A stretch of DNA of 64,000 nt, taken from contig VXNZ01000056.1 in assembly GCA_009840355.1 (NCBI GenBank), positions 1-64,000 on the forward strand. The letters are read 5' to 3'. Both the position numbers and the translations under genes were made by a program. Below the pieces are notes generated by a model. The model saw nothing but the letters and a program-made list of their open reading frames with translations. It did not search any database and was not told where the DNA came from. Of the stretch, positions 44,191 to 53,126 are shown one piece after another. This DNA comes from Chloroflexota bacterium (lineage in GTDB: Bacteria; Chloroflexota; Dehalococcoidia; Lucifugimonadales; JADFKI01). The stretch's first letter is position 1. Every line of letters begins with the position of its first letter.

Positions 44191-46431
44191 TTACTGCCCG
44201 GCGGGAACTATCGTCTCGAACGAGTTGGGTAGCTCGTAAGGCGCGAGGTTCCAGCTCTCAACGGTGTCCGGGTTGAAGCCGATGAGCACAGGCACCTCGA
44301 CTGTTCCGGTCGACAGGGTCATGTCATACGCCCAGTCCAGAATCTCTTCGCGGGTAGTGAGATTTTCATCCGAACCCTTCTTCTGAATGCGCGTGTCCTC
44401 ACGGTTCTGCCACCAGCGGTTGTCCTCGATGCCGGGGTTCCAGCCACCGGCGGGAAGCGGCCATAGACCACCACCCGGCAGCGTGCCGCCGCCCTCACCG
44501 AGCCTGCCGTGCTTGCTGGTGGGACCCCAACGCGTCATCCACGGCACATGAATCTCGCGGCCCAGCATTGTCGGGCGGCGCGAGGAATACTGCGTGCTGT
44601 CGATGTACGGATCAAGCCCAAGGTTCTCTTTCCACTGTCCGACTACCGCTTCGCAGACTTCAAGCGATGTGCCATTGCCCTGCGAGCAGAAGAACTCGAA
44701 CTCAAAGCCTGGCGCAACACCCGACTCTGCCAGAAGCGCCTGCGCCTTGTCCGGATCGAATGCGTAGCTCCAGCGATCCTTGTACTCAGGGTGCGTTTGG
44801 TGAACCGTCATGCCGGGGAACGCCCCACCATAAACTGCGCCACCGTAACCGCCCGTAACCGACGACGCGATTAGCTCGCGGTCGATCGCGTAGGCAAGCG
44901 CCTGGCGGAACTTCTTGGCGCTTATCATGCGCGGCGTCTCATAAGAGAACCTCTCGGTGTCGGTGTAGTCGAAACCTTCAGCGCCCTCTTCGAATCGGGA
45001 ATCAAATCCGTCGAATTCGTACATGCCGCTGAAGTTGGCAACATTGCAGCCCGCGCCGGGCTCGTCTTGAATAGCGGGATCGCTGCGGTCGATGCCCACG
45101 CACTCAAGGCGCGGATCGCCGATCCACGGATACTTGTCAGAAGGAAGGAAGCCCTTCCGCAAGATTGGCTTGCCTGACAGGTCATCGTCGCCAAGCGTCG
45201 AATTCGGCGGGTACCGGAATGCCCAGAGGTTGCCGGAGAAGTAGTAGAAGTTGCCGTTGATGGCGTCAAGGCCCTCGTGGAACTTGAAACCCTCGTCCTC
45301 AAGTCGTCCAACATCTTGAATCGATGCCATGGCGATATCGGCTGCCCCGGTCTGGAGCATTGCCGAGCGCTGCTGCGCCTCATTCGCCTGCACGAAAATC
45401 AGCCTCTGGAACGGAGCGGACTGCCGCCAGTGGTCCACACGCGCGACAGCGTTGATGCGCTCGGCGGGCAGCCATTCTTCCACTACGAACGGACCCGAAC
45501 CATGCGGGAAACCGAAAGTCCCATCCTCGTTGCCTGCGGCTTCCAGCTCATCGTTATATGCCTTGGACTGAATCCATATCGCGTCCTGGCAGATTGACGA
45601 TGCGTCCTGCAGACCGTCCGAGCGGAACGCGCGGTTCTCGGCTACGGCGACATACTCGCTCTCTGCGCGCCAGGGCTTATAGTATTCGTAAGCCTGCGAC
45701 GAGTTGGAGTGCGCGGAGTTGGTGTTCTCCGAACCTGCGTCATTAAACGACCACGCCACATCCTCTGCGGTCAGCGGGCCCATCCTCACAAGTCCGTCCG
45801 ACTCTGCGCGGTAGAAGTCGATGCCCTCTTGGATGAACACCCTGATAATGCCCTGGTTATCCGGGTCGGACAGATCGGCAGCATCGAAGTTCTCGAGTTC
45901 CTTGCCGTCCATCTTCACGGTGCCGCCGTCCTTGCCGGGGAGTTCCCACTCCCAGCCGGTGGCGACGAACGGCGCGTGGCAAGCCTCGCCGGTAGAGCGA
46001 ATTGGGTTGCCCTGATCGTCATAAGTGGGCTCCCAGCCAAGCAGCGGCTCTTGGAAGCCGAAGAAGCCGTGGAACAGTACGTCGGGCCAAGTGCCCTTCA
46101 CATTGCGGAACTGCGGCGTGCCGACATTGTCGAACGCCACGGTGATGGTAACTGCGACCTGCTCTGTCGGAATCTCAGGAGCGGGCGTGGGCTGCACCGG
46201 CGCTGCGGTAGCTGCCGGAGCCGCCTGTGCGGGCGCAGATGGCGCGGCGGCGGTTGTCGCTGCCGGTGCCGGCGCTGCAGGCGCGGGCGCTGCCGGTGCC
46301 GGCGCGGATGTCTGCGGCGCCGCTGCGGGCGCTTCAGGCGCTGCCGGCGCTTCATCGGCGCCGCCGCAAGCGGCCAGTGCCATTGCCGCGATCGCGACAA
46401 TTCCTAGAAGCCAAATGGCTTTAATCTTCAT
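44191..46431 (-). CDS. ABC transporter substrate-binding lipoprotein (SBP family 5)
   Basis: A 746 aa lipoprotein (lipobox ALAA-C22-GG) with an Ala/Pro-rich spacer (about 25-95) before the family 5 binding domain. Family landmarks include WSFNDAGSENTNSAHSN, SAKKFRQALAYAIDRELIA and DKAQALLAESGVAPGFEF. At 746 aa it is longer than typical DppA (about 535), from the linker and insertions. GGAGGG six bases before the ATG at 46431 decides the start over an ATG four codons upstream. The operon lacks dppD and dppF ATPases, so a shared ATPase must be encoded elsewhere. Substrate is unknown. Confidence 0.9.
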   Translation of the reverse strand: MKIKAIWLLGIVAIAAMALAACGGADEAPAAPEAPAAAPQTSAPAPAAPAPAAPAPAATTAAAPSAPAQAAPAATAAPVQPTPAPEIPTEQVAVTITVAFDNVGTPQFRNVKGTWPDVLFHGFFGFQEPLLGWEPTYDDQGNPIRSTGEACHAPFVATGWEWELPGKDGGTVKMDGKELENFDAADLSDPDNQGIIRVFIQEGIDFYRAESDGLVRMGPLTAEDVAWSFNDAGSENTNSAHSNSSQAYEYYKPWRAESEYVAVAENRAFRSDGLQDASSICQDAIWIQSKAYNDELEAAGNEDGTFGFPHGSGPFVVEEWLPAERINAVARVDHWRQSAPFQRLIFVQANEAQQRSAMLQTGAADIAMASIQDVGRLEDEGFKFHEGLDAINGNFYYFSGNLWAFRYPPNSTLGDDDLSGKPILRKGFLPSDKYPWIGDPRLECVGIDRSDPAIQDEPGAGCNVANFSGMYEFDGFDSRFEEGAEGFDYTDTERFSYETPRMISAKKFRQALAYAIDRELIASSVTGGYGGAVYGGAFPGMTVHQTHPEYKDRWSYAFDPDKAQALLAESGVAPGFEFEFFCSQGNGTSLEVCEAVVGQWKENLGLDPYIDSTQYSSRRPTMLGREIHVPWMTRWGPTSKHGRLGEGGGTLPGGGLWPLPAGGWNPGIEDNRWWQNREDTRIQKKGSDENLTTREEILDWAYDMTLSTGTVEVPVLIGFNPDTVESWNLAPYELPNSFETIVPAGQ

Positions 46432-46764
46432 AATTCCCTCCAATTCGTTGTAAACCTTTCGCTGTAAAACTGTATGGTCTGATGTTCAAACACGCCAGTG
46501 AAATCGTGGTCTCGTTCCGTAAGCCTAATCGCAAGGTGATTTCGACACACATTTATATCATTATCTAATACCTACTATCAGCAAGTTACAATGTTATTCA
46601 GACAGATTTGGATTGTCAATGATTTTTTCACAAAGTCGAAATTCGCCATAATCGCGCCATATACTCGCCAAACTTGTGCCAAACTTGGCAAGCACAGCTG
46701 CCGCGTGAGCGAGACTACTGAAAGGTCTGGGGCATATTCCATCTATAACACTGCTTATGAGATG
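46432..46764. other. Region upstream of the ABC operon
   Basis: No gene is seen. At 46667-46676 and 46678-46689 there are two copies of GCCAAACTTG, the second forming the palindrome GCCAAACTTGGC, which could be an operator. The region is A+T rich compared with the genes and probably contains the operon promoter, but I cannot place it convincingly. Confidence 0.4.
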
Positions 46765-46998
46765 AGACGAATTCGTAAATCCCTAATGTCGTCATTCCAC
46801 GCTGTTTTTGTCATTCCGAATACTCCTCCCCTGTCATTTCGAATGCAGTGAGGAATCTGAAGCATGTCCCTGCAAAGGCAGGGATCGTCTACATGCCAAA
46901 CATGCCAACCTGTTTCCGACCTTAGATTTCTCGCTTCGCTCGAAATGACAGATATAAATTGCAAATGACAGGTAAGAATTGCACTTGTGAGCTCGTCT
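46765..46998. repeat. MITE-like element, family 1 (copy C)
   Basis: A 234 bp element with degraded ends AGACGAATTCGTAAAT (46765-46780) and ACTTGTGAGCTCGTCT (46983-46998). The interior has GTCATTCCGAATACTCC, GAATGCAGTGAGGAATCTGA, CCCTGCAAAGGCAGGG and TTCTCGCTTCGCTCGAAATG, and a short internal duplication of AAATGACAG. It abuts the lepA start region. Confidence 0.75.
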
Positions 46999-47039
46999 TA
47001 TCCTTATAGATAGACCGTTGCACACGTGGGTGATAATAT

Positions 47040-48863
47040 ATGCTTATGAACGCACAACATATTCGCAATTTTTGCATCATTGCGCACATCGACCACGGGA
47101 AGTCCACGCTTGCGGACCGGCTTATGCAGCAGACGGGCGCGGTGGAAGAGCGCGACATGGTGGAGCAGTTGCTCGACAGCATGGAGCTTGAGCGCGAGCG
47201 CGGCATTACCATCAAAGCGCAAGCGGTACGCTTGTCGTATCGTGCGGACGATGGGCAGGACTACCAACTCAACCTCATAGACACGCCGGGGCATGTGGAC
47301 TTTTCCTACGAAGTGTCGCGCAGCCTCGCCGCTTGCGAGGGCGCGCTGCTGGTCGTGGACGCTTCGCAGGGCATTCAGGCGCAGACGCTTGCCAATGTCT
47401 ATCTCGCGCTGGAACACGACCTCGAAATTATCCCGGTCATCAACAAGATAGACCTCGATGTGGCAGAGCCGGAGCGAGTCGCAGAGGAAGTGCAGCAGGC
47501 GTTTGGCTTTATAGACGACGAGATTGTTTTCGTCTCCGCAAAGGACGGCACGGGCATACCCGAAATCCTCGAAGCGATAGTGCAGCGAGTGCCGCCGCCT
47601 TCCGGCGATGCCGACTCGCCGCTGCGCGCACTGATATTCGACTCCAAGTACGACCCATACAAGGGCGCCATCGCCTATGTGCGCGTGATGGACGGGCAAG
47701 TGCCTTCGGGCAGTCGCGTCAAGATTATGTCCACCGACAGCGCGAGCGAAGTGTTGGAAGTCGGCGTGTTCGCGCCTGAGCCAACTAAAGTCGGACGCTT
47801 GGGCGTGGGGGAAGTGGGATATGTCGCAACGGGCTTGAAGAGCGTCGGCGATGCACCCGTCGGCGACACCGTAACGCTAGCCAACGCGCCGTCCGCTGAG
47901 CCGCTCAAGGGCTATCAGCCACTCAAGCCGATGGTGTTCGCGGGCCTTTATCCTGCCGACGGCGAAGATTACCTTGAAATGCGCGTCGCCCTCGAGAAAT
48001 TGCAACTCAACGACGCGGCGCTTGTCTTTCAGCCGGAAAACTCGGTCGCGCTCGGATCAGGCTTTCGCTGCGGTTTCCTCGGTCTGTTACACATGGATGT
48101 CGTGCAGGAACGGCTGGAGCGCGAGTATGACCTGAACCTGCTCGCCACTTCGCCGAGCGTCGCCTACGAAGTGCTGATGACGGACGGCGAGATTCTGGAA
48201 ATCGACAGCCCGGCGCACTTGCCGGAGTCGTCGCGCATCGATGAGATTCAAGAGCCATGGCTCGATGTCAGCATCATCGCGCCGGCGAATTACATCGGTC
48301 CCGTGATGGACCTAGTGCGCAACCGTCGCGGCGAGTACAAGCGTATGGAATACTTGCAGCACGAGGGCGCGAACTCCGCGCCGCGAGTGCTGATGGAATT
48401 CGATGTGCCGCTCGCGGAGGTGCTAATCGACTTCTACGACAACCTGAAGGCGAACACGCAGGGCTACGCGTCGATGGACTATTCCATATCAGGCTATCGC
48501 CCCGGCAGCCTCGTCAAGGTGGACATTCTGGTGAACGGCGAGCCCGTGGACGCGCTGTCCATTATCACGCACCGCGACAACGCCTACTACCAGGGACGCG
48601 AGTTGGTGAAGAAACTGCGCGAGCTTATCCCCAGGCAGCTGTTCGAGGTGCCGGTGCAAGCCGCCATCGGCAGGAAGATTATCGCCCGCGAGACTATCCG
48701 CGCGCTGCGCAAGGATGTGCTTGCCAAGTGCTACGGCGGCGATGTAACGCGCAAACGCAAGCTGCTGCAGCGCCAAGCCGAAGGCAAAAAGCGCATGAAG
48801 CGCGTCGGCAGCGTAGAAATACCGCAGGAAGCGTTTCTGAGCATTCTGAAGGTGAGCCGGTAA
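47040..48863 (+). CDS. lepA: Elongation factor 4 (LepA)
   Basis: A translation GTPase that back-translocates or rescues ribosomes. The 607 aa are complete: [10 protein letters not shown] (G1), [12 protein letters not shown] (G3), VINKIDLD (G4), domain II, and the LepA-specific C-terminal domain ending [25 protein letters not shown] (here [18 protein letters not shown]). ATG 47040 and ATG 47046 are both possible; homologues favour the second (MNAQHIRNF). Neither has a ribosome site, and TGATAAT lies within ten bases, so the message may be leaderless. Confidence 0.96.
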   Translation: MLMNAQHIRNFCIIAHIDHGKSTLADRLMQQTGAVEERDMVEQLLDSMELERERGITIKAQAVRLSYRADDGQDYQLNLIDTPGHVDFSYEVSRSLAACEGALLVVDASQGIQAQTLANVYLALEHDLEIIPVINKIDLDVAEPERVAEEVQQAFGFIDDEIVFVSAKDGTGIPEILEAIVQRVPPPSGDADSPLRALIFDSKYDPYKGAIAYVRVMDGQVPSGSRVKIMSTDSASEVLEVGVFAPEPTKVGRLGVGEVGYVATGLKSVGDAPVGDTVTLANAPSAEPLKGYQPLKPMVFAGLYPADGEDYLEMRVALEKLQLNDAALVFQPENSVALGSGFRCGFLGLLHMDVVQERLEREYDLNLLATSPSVAYEVLMTDGEILEIDSPAHLPESSRIDEIQEPWLDVSIIAPANYIGPVMDLVRNRRGEYKRMEYLQHEGANSAPRVLMEFDVPLAEVLIDFYDNLKANTQGYASMDYSISGYRPGSLVKVDILVNGEPVDALSIITHRDNAYYQGRELVKKLRELIPRQLFEVPVQAAIGRKIIARETIRALRKDVLAKCYGGDVTRKRKLLQRQAEGKKRMKRVGSVEIPQEAFLSILKVSR

Positions 48864-48967
48864 GTCGGTCTGTCAGTATTTCAGTCTTTCAGTTCGTCAG
48901 TCCGCGCCGAAGAAGCCAATATCGGCATGACGGATAGAGCTGACTTACTGAAATATGACAGACCGAC
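48864..48967. repeat. Long inverted repeat after lepA
   Basis: GTCGGTCTGTCAGTATTTCAGT (written in parts: GTCGGTCTGTCA, then TATTTCAGT; 48864-48885) pairs with ACTGAAATA then TGACAGACCGAC (48947-48967), differing by one bulged base. The 61-base loop has no coding pattern. It begins on the base after the lepA stop and ends 14 bases before the SRP RNA -35, so it may end lepA transcription. Confidence 0.7.
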
Positions 48968-48981
48968 AGACTCCCACTCCG

Positions 48982-49010
48982 TTGACACGCTTGCGCCGCC
49001 GCCCTACCAT
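48982..49010 (+). promoter_or_regulatory. Promoter for SRP RNA
   Basis: A consensus TTGACA (48982-48987) and TACCAT (49005-49010) are exactly 17 bp apart. The predicted transcription start, about 49017, coincides with the 5' end of the SRP RNA. Confidence 0.85.
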
Positions 49011-49017
49011 GGGTGCA

Positions 49018-49288
49018 AGGTCGTGCTAAGCGGGGAGATAGCGGTGCCCTGTACTCGCAATCCGCTCTAGCGAGGCTGAACTCCTCTTGGAGGTTTACCA
49101 TTCCGAGCCGCTGGCGACAGTCGGTCGGCGTTGATAGCTGGGTCCTGCGCGGCGGAAAGCCGTGAACCCCGTCAGGTCTGGAAGGAAGCAGCGGTAAGCG
49201 GTGTCTTCCGGGTGCCGCAGGGTCGCCTGGCTTGAGTCGCCGCTGTAGCCATGCTCGCGGCTGGGAATCGAATTGAGGTGCACGACCT
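49018..49288 (+). ncRNA. ffs: Signal recognition particle RNA, long form with Alu domain
   Basis: The core SRP motif GTCAGGTCTGGAAGGAAGCA (helix 8 with the asymmetric loop) is followed by GGTGCCGCAGGGTCGCCTGG. The 5' part GTGCTAAGCGGGGAGATAGC and GGTGCCCTGTACTCGCAATC matches the Alu domain of Bacillus-type SRP RNA. The two ends pair (AGGTCGTGC and GCACGACCT). The span is 271 nt, the same size as B. subtilis scRNA. An eight-base T run at 49299-49306 follows. With Ffh it targets nascent membrane proteins to the Sec system. Confidence 0.94.
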
Positions 49289-49306
49289 ATCAGGCGTCTT
49301 TTTTTT
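49289..49306 (+). terminator. Probable SRP RNA terminator
   Basis: Eight consecutive T bases (49299-49306) follow the paired end of the SRP RNA by about ten bases. The closing helix of the RNA itself probably acts as the terminator stem. Confidence 0.5.
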
Positions 49307-49331
49307 CAGGCGTCGAATATGAGGTTATCCA

Positions 49332-49688
49332 ATGGGTTGCTTCAATGTGAAAATGGACATCGGCGGGCAGCAAGGCGATCGCTGGGTAACCACCGATGCG
49401 CTTGTGGATACGGGCGCGTTCTTCAGTTCTATCCCGTCGTCAACGCTACGCGAACTTGGCGTGTCACCAGTAATGAGCAGGAACTTCCAGTTTGGCGACG
49501 GAAGCATCAAGCGCACGAACATAGGCAGGACTTGGATAAGGGTGAATGGACGAGATGCCTTCACACAAGTTACTTTCAGTGAGGAAGGCGCGCCAATCTT
49601 GCTCGGCGCATTGGCGCTGGAAGAACTGCTTTTTGTCGTCAATCCCAAGGAACAGCGATTGGTCCCGATGGACTTGATTAACGCCTAG
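49332..49688 (+). CDS. Clan AA aspartic protease-like protein
   Basis: A 118 aa retropepsin-fold protein with the catalytic D-T-G in ALVDTGAFFSSIPSSTLREL and the hydrophobic glycine block ILLGALALEELLFVVNPKEQRLVP. One copy of the motif suggests that it acts as a dimer, as do known small members of this family. No signal peptide. ATG 49332 lacks a clear ribosome site. It is located 44 bp after the SRP RNA and 35 bp before rsmA; its natural substrate is unknown. Confidence 0.82.
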   Translation: MGCFNVKMDIGGQQGDRWVTTDALVDTGAFFSSIPSSTLRELGVSPVMSRNFQFGDGSIKRTNIGRTWIRVNGRDAFTQVTFSEEGAPILLGALALEELLFVVNPKEQRLVPMDLINA

Positions 49689-49723
49689 TCGCACTTGATA
49701 GCGCCTAATAAGTTGCCGTACAG

Positions 49724-50581
49724 ATGCTGCGCCATGCCCCCGCCAAAAAATCCCTAGCCCAAAACTTCCTCACCGACCGCCGTATCGTATCCCGCATCAT
49801 CGCCGCCGCTGACATCGCGCCGGACGACAATGTGCTTGAAATTGGGCCCGGTCGCGGCATACTCACCCGCCCGCTTGCCGACAGAACCGCGAGCCTGACC
49901 GCAGTCGAACTAGACGACGACCTTGCCGCCGAGCTGACTACGGAATTCGCCGAGCATTCCCATGTGAACATCGTTCACGCGGACGCCCGACACGTTGATA
50001 TATCATCCCTGCTGGCGGACGGCGCGCGCTACAAGCTCATCGCCAACCTGCCGTACTACGCAGCGCAGCCGATAATCCGCAGATTTCTCGAAGCCGAGCG
50101 GCAGCCCACGATGATGGTCGTGATGGTACAGCGAGAAGTGGCTCGCAATATGACAGCAGCACCCGGCGGCATGACACTGCTGTCAGTCGCGACGCAGCTC
50201 TATGGCAAGCCGCGCATTGTCGGCAGTGTGCCTCCGCGCGCATTCCGCCCCGCGCCGAAGGTAACATCCGCCATCGTTCGCATCGACGTATATTCGCGGC
50301 TCGCGCTTGACTTGGATAGCGTCGATGCGTTCTTTACACTGGTGCGCGCCGGATTTTCCGCGCCGCGCAAGCAAATTCACAACTGCCTGCAAAACGGACT
50401 GACGCAAAACGGGCTGACGATTACACGCGTCGATGCGGAAGATGTGCTGCAACATGCCAACATCGACCCCAAGCGCAGGCCGCAAACGCTGTCTCTTGAC
50501 GAATGGGGCGACCTTTACGCGGCATGGCGGCTGCGCTATCCTGAATCCGATGCTCACACTCAAGGCATACGCGAAAATTAA
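49724..50581 (+). CDS. rsmA: 16S rRNA dimethyladenosine transferase RsmA (KsgA)
   Basis: Dimethylates A1518 and A1519 of 16S rRNA during 30S maturation. The 285 aa have KKSLAQNFL at the N-terminus, the SAM loop VLEIGPGRGILT (37-48), DARHVDI, and the catalytic NLPYY (108-112), with FRPAPKVTSAIVRI in the C-terminal part. Q in SLAQNFL is family-typical with A in place of the usual G. No ribosome site is clear. The end overlaps ispE by 32 bp, the common ksgA-ispE coupling. Confidence 0.96.
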   Translation: MLRHAPAKKSLAQNFLTDRRIVSRIIAAADIAPDDNVLEIGPGRGILTRPLADRTASLTAVELDDDLAAELTTEFAEHSHVNIVHADARHVDISSLLADGARYKLIANLPYYAAQPIIRRFLEAERQPTMMVVMVQREVARNMTAAPGGMTLLSVATQLYGKPRIVGSVPPRAFRPAPKVTSAIVRIDVYSRLALDLDSVDAFFTLVRAGFSAPRKQIHNCLQNGLTQNGLTITRVDAEDVLQHANIDPKRRPQTLSLDEWGDLYAAWRLRYPESDAHTQGIREN

Positions 50582-51413
50582 CCTCACGCTAGAGGCGCTC
50601 GGTCGCCGGGAAGACGGCTATCACGAAGTCGCCACCATCATGCAGACCGTTGACCTGCATGATACCGTGCGTCTCGCGCCCGCAGATGACCTGACGCTAA
50701 CTTGCGACGATCCGGCGTTGGAATCTTCGGACAATCTGGCGTACAAGGCAGCGGCGCTGCTGCGCAAAGAGAGCGGCTATGAAGGCGGCGCAACCATTGG
50801 CATTGAGAAGGCGATTCCCGTGTCCGCAGGGCTTGGTGGCGGCAGCAGCGACGCGGCGGCGACCCTGCGCGGGCTGAACGACCTGTGGCAACTTGGCATG
50901 GGCATGGCACGGCTCGAAGCGCTTGCGGCGCAGCTTGGCTCGGATGTGCCGTTCCTGTTACAGGGCGGCACGGCTATCGGGCTGGGCAGAGGCGAGCGCA
51001 TTCGCCGCATTCCACCGCCGGAAGTGCAGTGGCTAGTGGTCGTAACGCCCGATGTGCGGCACACCGGCGGCGCAAGCAGCAAGACTGCCGCGCTGTACGG
51101 CATGCTCACGCCCGCGAACTACACTCGTGGCTATTTGACGCGCAAGTTAGAGGCGAGGATTCGCGTGGGCAAGGATATGCCGGCGCAATTCCTGTTCAAC
51201 GTGTTTGACGATGTGGCATTCGACGCCTATCCCGGCTTGGAGCAGTGCTGGAACACATTCGCAGAACTCGGCGCGCGCGAAATCCACATATCCGGCAGCG
51301 GTCCGTCCATCTACGCGCTAATGCCGCGCCGCGAAGTCGGCACTGCCATCCAACTGCTGCTGCGACACAAACACGGCTTGAACGCGCATCTGGTGTCAGC
51401 AGTATGGCCGTAG
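50550..51413 (+). CDS. ispE: 4-diphosphocytidyl-2-C-methyl-D-erythritol kinase
   Basis: A GHMP kinase of the MEP pathway to isoprenoids. The 287 aa begin MLTLKAYAKINLTLEALGRR, with the lysine-asparagine start of the family, followed by the ATP motif PVSAGLGGGSSDAAATLRGL (about 90-109) and the third block SGSGPSIYAL. I chose ATG 50550, inside rsmA, as the frame start at 50433 adds sequence not seen in IspE. No other MEP genes are present in the window. Confidence 0.95.
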   Translation: MLTLKAYAKINLTLEALGRREDGYHEVATIMQTVDLHDTVRLAPADDLTLTCDDPALESSDNLAYKAAALLRKESGYEGGATIGIEKAIPVSAGLGGGSSDAAATLRGLNDLWQLGMGMARLEALAAQLGSDVPFLLQGGTAIGLGRGERIRRIPPPEVQWLVVVTPDVRHTGGASSKTAALYGMLTPANYTRGYLTRKLEARIRVGKDMPAQFLFNVFDDVAFDAYPGLEQCWNTFAELGAREIHISGSGPSIYALMPRREVGTAIQLLLRHKHGLNAHLVSAVWP

Positions 51414-51478
51414 CCCTGTGGTGATACGATTGTATGAGACGATTTGACGCCAATATCACTCTGATGATTCTTCCCCTA

Positions 51479-51513
51479 TTCTTCCCTTCCCTCTTGATGA
51501 TGGAAGGGAAGAA
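51479..51513. repeat. Hairpin between ispE and a membrane-protein gene
   Basis: TTCTTCCCTTCC (51479-51490) pairs perfectly with GGAAGGGAAGAA (51502-51513), with an 11-base loop. No T run follows. A lone family 1 end-like sequence (TGAGACGATTTGACG) lies at about 51434, so the gap looks like eroded repeat material. Confidence 0.6.
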
Positions 51514-51550
51514 GGATATAGATTTCGAGACGGTCGGATAAGGCTAGAAC

Positions 51551-51970
51551 ATGACAATCGACAGATTCATAGACGGCGCGGTGCTTGGGATGCTTATGGC
51601 GTCCGTGTTCATCACCGTGTCAATGTTCAGCCTGTTTTCGGTGCTGAAGAATCGCCGCGATAGGATGATGCCGGTTATGGAAAAGTTCCCGCCGATGACA
51701 ATGGCAATGGGGATAGTCGCCGTATCATACCCGACTTGGGCAGTCGCCGGCGGTGCGTTGTCGCTGCTGTATCAGGTCATACTGCAGCAGACGCCGGGCA
51801 GCGGGCTGGGCAGTCCGAATCTGGCATACACGTTGGTCATCGTGAGCACGGCGGTCTTGCTTGCCGCGCCACTCGTAATTCTGTTCCGCCAGATGCTCGC
51901 GGGCGTGCTGACGATAACGCTGCTCTTCGTCGGGCTGTTCGGCTGGTTTCTGCCCTACTTCGCGGCGTGA
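51551..51970 (+). CDS. Four-helix membrane protein, unknown
   Basis: A 139 aa protein with about four membrane helices: AVLGMLMASVFITVSMFSLFSVL, MTMAMGIVAVSYPTWAVAGG, YTLVIVSTAVLLAAPLVILF and LTITLLFVGLFGWFLPYFAA. Short polar loops and a basic segment KNRRDR follow the first helix. No family is recognised. AAGGCTAG is the nearest thing to a ribosome site before ATG 51551. It follows ispE after the hairpin and is probably a separate unit. Confidence 0.6.
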   Translation: MTIDRFIDGAVLGMLMASVFITVSMFSLFSVLKNRRDRMMPVMEKFPPMTMAMGIVAVSYPTWAVAGGALSLLYQVILQQTPGSGLGSPNLAYTLVIVSTAVLLAAPLVILFRQMLAGVLTITLLFVGLFGWFLPYFAA

Positions 51971-52109
51971 AGCGGCGGCGCCCTCACCAACACCACCCCG
52001 CCGAATTGACCCTAACCTGCATTCAGGACTAGAATCCCTATACCCCTTTATGCGGAGAATGCAACGGAGAACGCGTTGCGGCAACCTTGCACGAGCCATG
52101 AATTTGCCT

Positions 52110-52256
52110 AGGGTCTTCCGATTATTCATGGTCTTTCGGTTATTTATGCCATTTCGAGCGAAGCGAGAAATCTAAACGCGTTGACTACACACAGGCTTGT
52201 TTCCACACAGCGATTTTAGACCCTTCACTTCGCCCAGGGTGACAACCGAAAGTCCC
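52110..52256. repeat. Palindromic repeat element, family 2 (copy G, inverted)
   Basis: The gap 51971-52409 has no gene but contains this element. The left end AGGGTCTTCCGATTATTCATG is followed at once by a second version GGTCTTTCGGTTATTTATG, so that end is duplicated. The right end is ACAACCGAAAGTCCCT (about 52242-52256). The interior holds GAGCGAAGCGAGAAATCTAAA and CCCTTCACTTCGCCCAGGGTG. It lies opposite in orientation to the copy at 12853. Confidence 0.7.
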
Positions 52257-52409
52257 TGTGATTTGCCGCGAAAATTACCAAGAATCTGCCATTCATGATA
52301 ACCTAAACGGCTTTACCTAAATCGTAGCCTTCCCGCAGCGAACAAGAAGGCACAGGGTGAGCATAGGTTAGTTCAGACCAGACATGAAAGGCAGTTACAG
52401 GATAGAACA

Positions 52410-53126
52410 TTGACAGTATTTGACCTACATCTACACACTGTTCACGGCAGCAGCGACAGCAACCTTCGTCCCGAACAGCTCATCGAAGAAGCGCAGCGCA
52501 TAGGGCTTGACGGCATTTGCCTCACCGAGCACTCCGGCGGCTGGGAAAACTACCAACTCATAGACACATTCAAGGATTCCGGTCTTGTGGTAATTGGGGC
52601 GGTCGAAGTGTACACGGATGTTGGGCATGTGATCGCAATCGGGATACGCCACTACGTCAGCGGCATGCACACTGCCGAAGGTTTGCGCAAAGTCCTCGAT
52701 AAGGCGGGTGGCGTGATGATTCCGGCGCATCCGTTCCGCAACTTCTTCAACCGTCCACCGTACAATGTCAACCTGCTGTACAAGAACTACGACGGCGACC
52801 TCCCGACAACTGCGGCTGAGGCAGCGAAGCATCCGCTGTTTGAGCTTGCGGACGATATAGAAATAGCCAACGGCAGCAATACTGACAAGGAAAACCTGTT
52901 CACGCTGGAAGTGGCGCGCGAGCTCGGTTTCACAGGAACGGGCGGCAGCGACGCGCATTCCACGCAAGGCATTGGCAAGTGCGTAACCATCTTCGACGGC
53001 GACATCCGCAACGAAGCCGACCTGATCGAAGCGATAAGGGCGAAGGCATTCACCGCCGGGCAAGGACTACATGTAGGCAATCTCGAACCATTCGGCGAGC
53101 GAAGCGTATCGGAAGCCGCTGACTAA
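52410..53126 (+). CDS. PHP domain phosphoesterase
   Basis: A 238 aa metal-dependent PHP-family protein. The metal set is visible: H-L-H in FDLHLHTVHGSSDS, TEHSGGW, HPFRNFFNRP and the late GGSDAH. This family contains histidinol phosphatases and nucleotide phosphoesterases; the fourth group (SDAHS) is present, so it may be active. TTG 52410 is the only good start, with AGGAT upstream and no ATG in frame. Substrate is unknown. Confidence 0.85.
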   Translation: MTVFDLHLHTVHGSSDSNLRPEQLIEEAQRIGLDGICLTEHSGGWENYQLIDTFKDSGLVVIGAVEVYTDVGHVIAIGIRHYVSGMHTAEGLRKVLDKAGGVMIPAHPFRNFFNRPPYNVNLLYKNYDGDLPTTAAEAAKHPLFELADDIEIANGSNTDKENLFTLEVARELGFTGTGGSDAHSTQGIGKCVTIFDGDIRNEADLIEAIRAKAFTAGQGLHVGNLEPFGERSVSEAAD

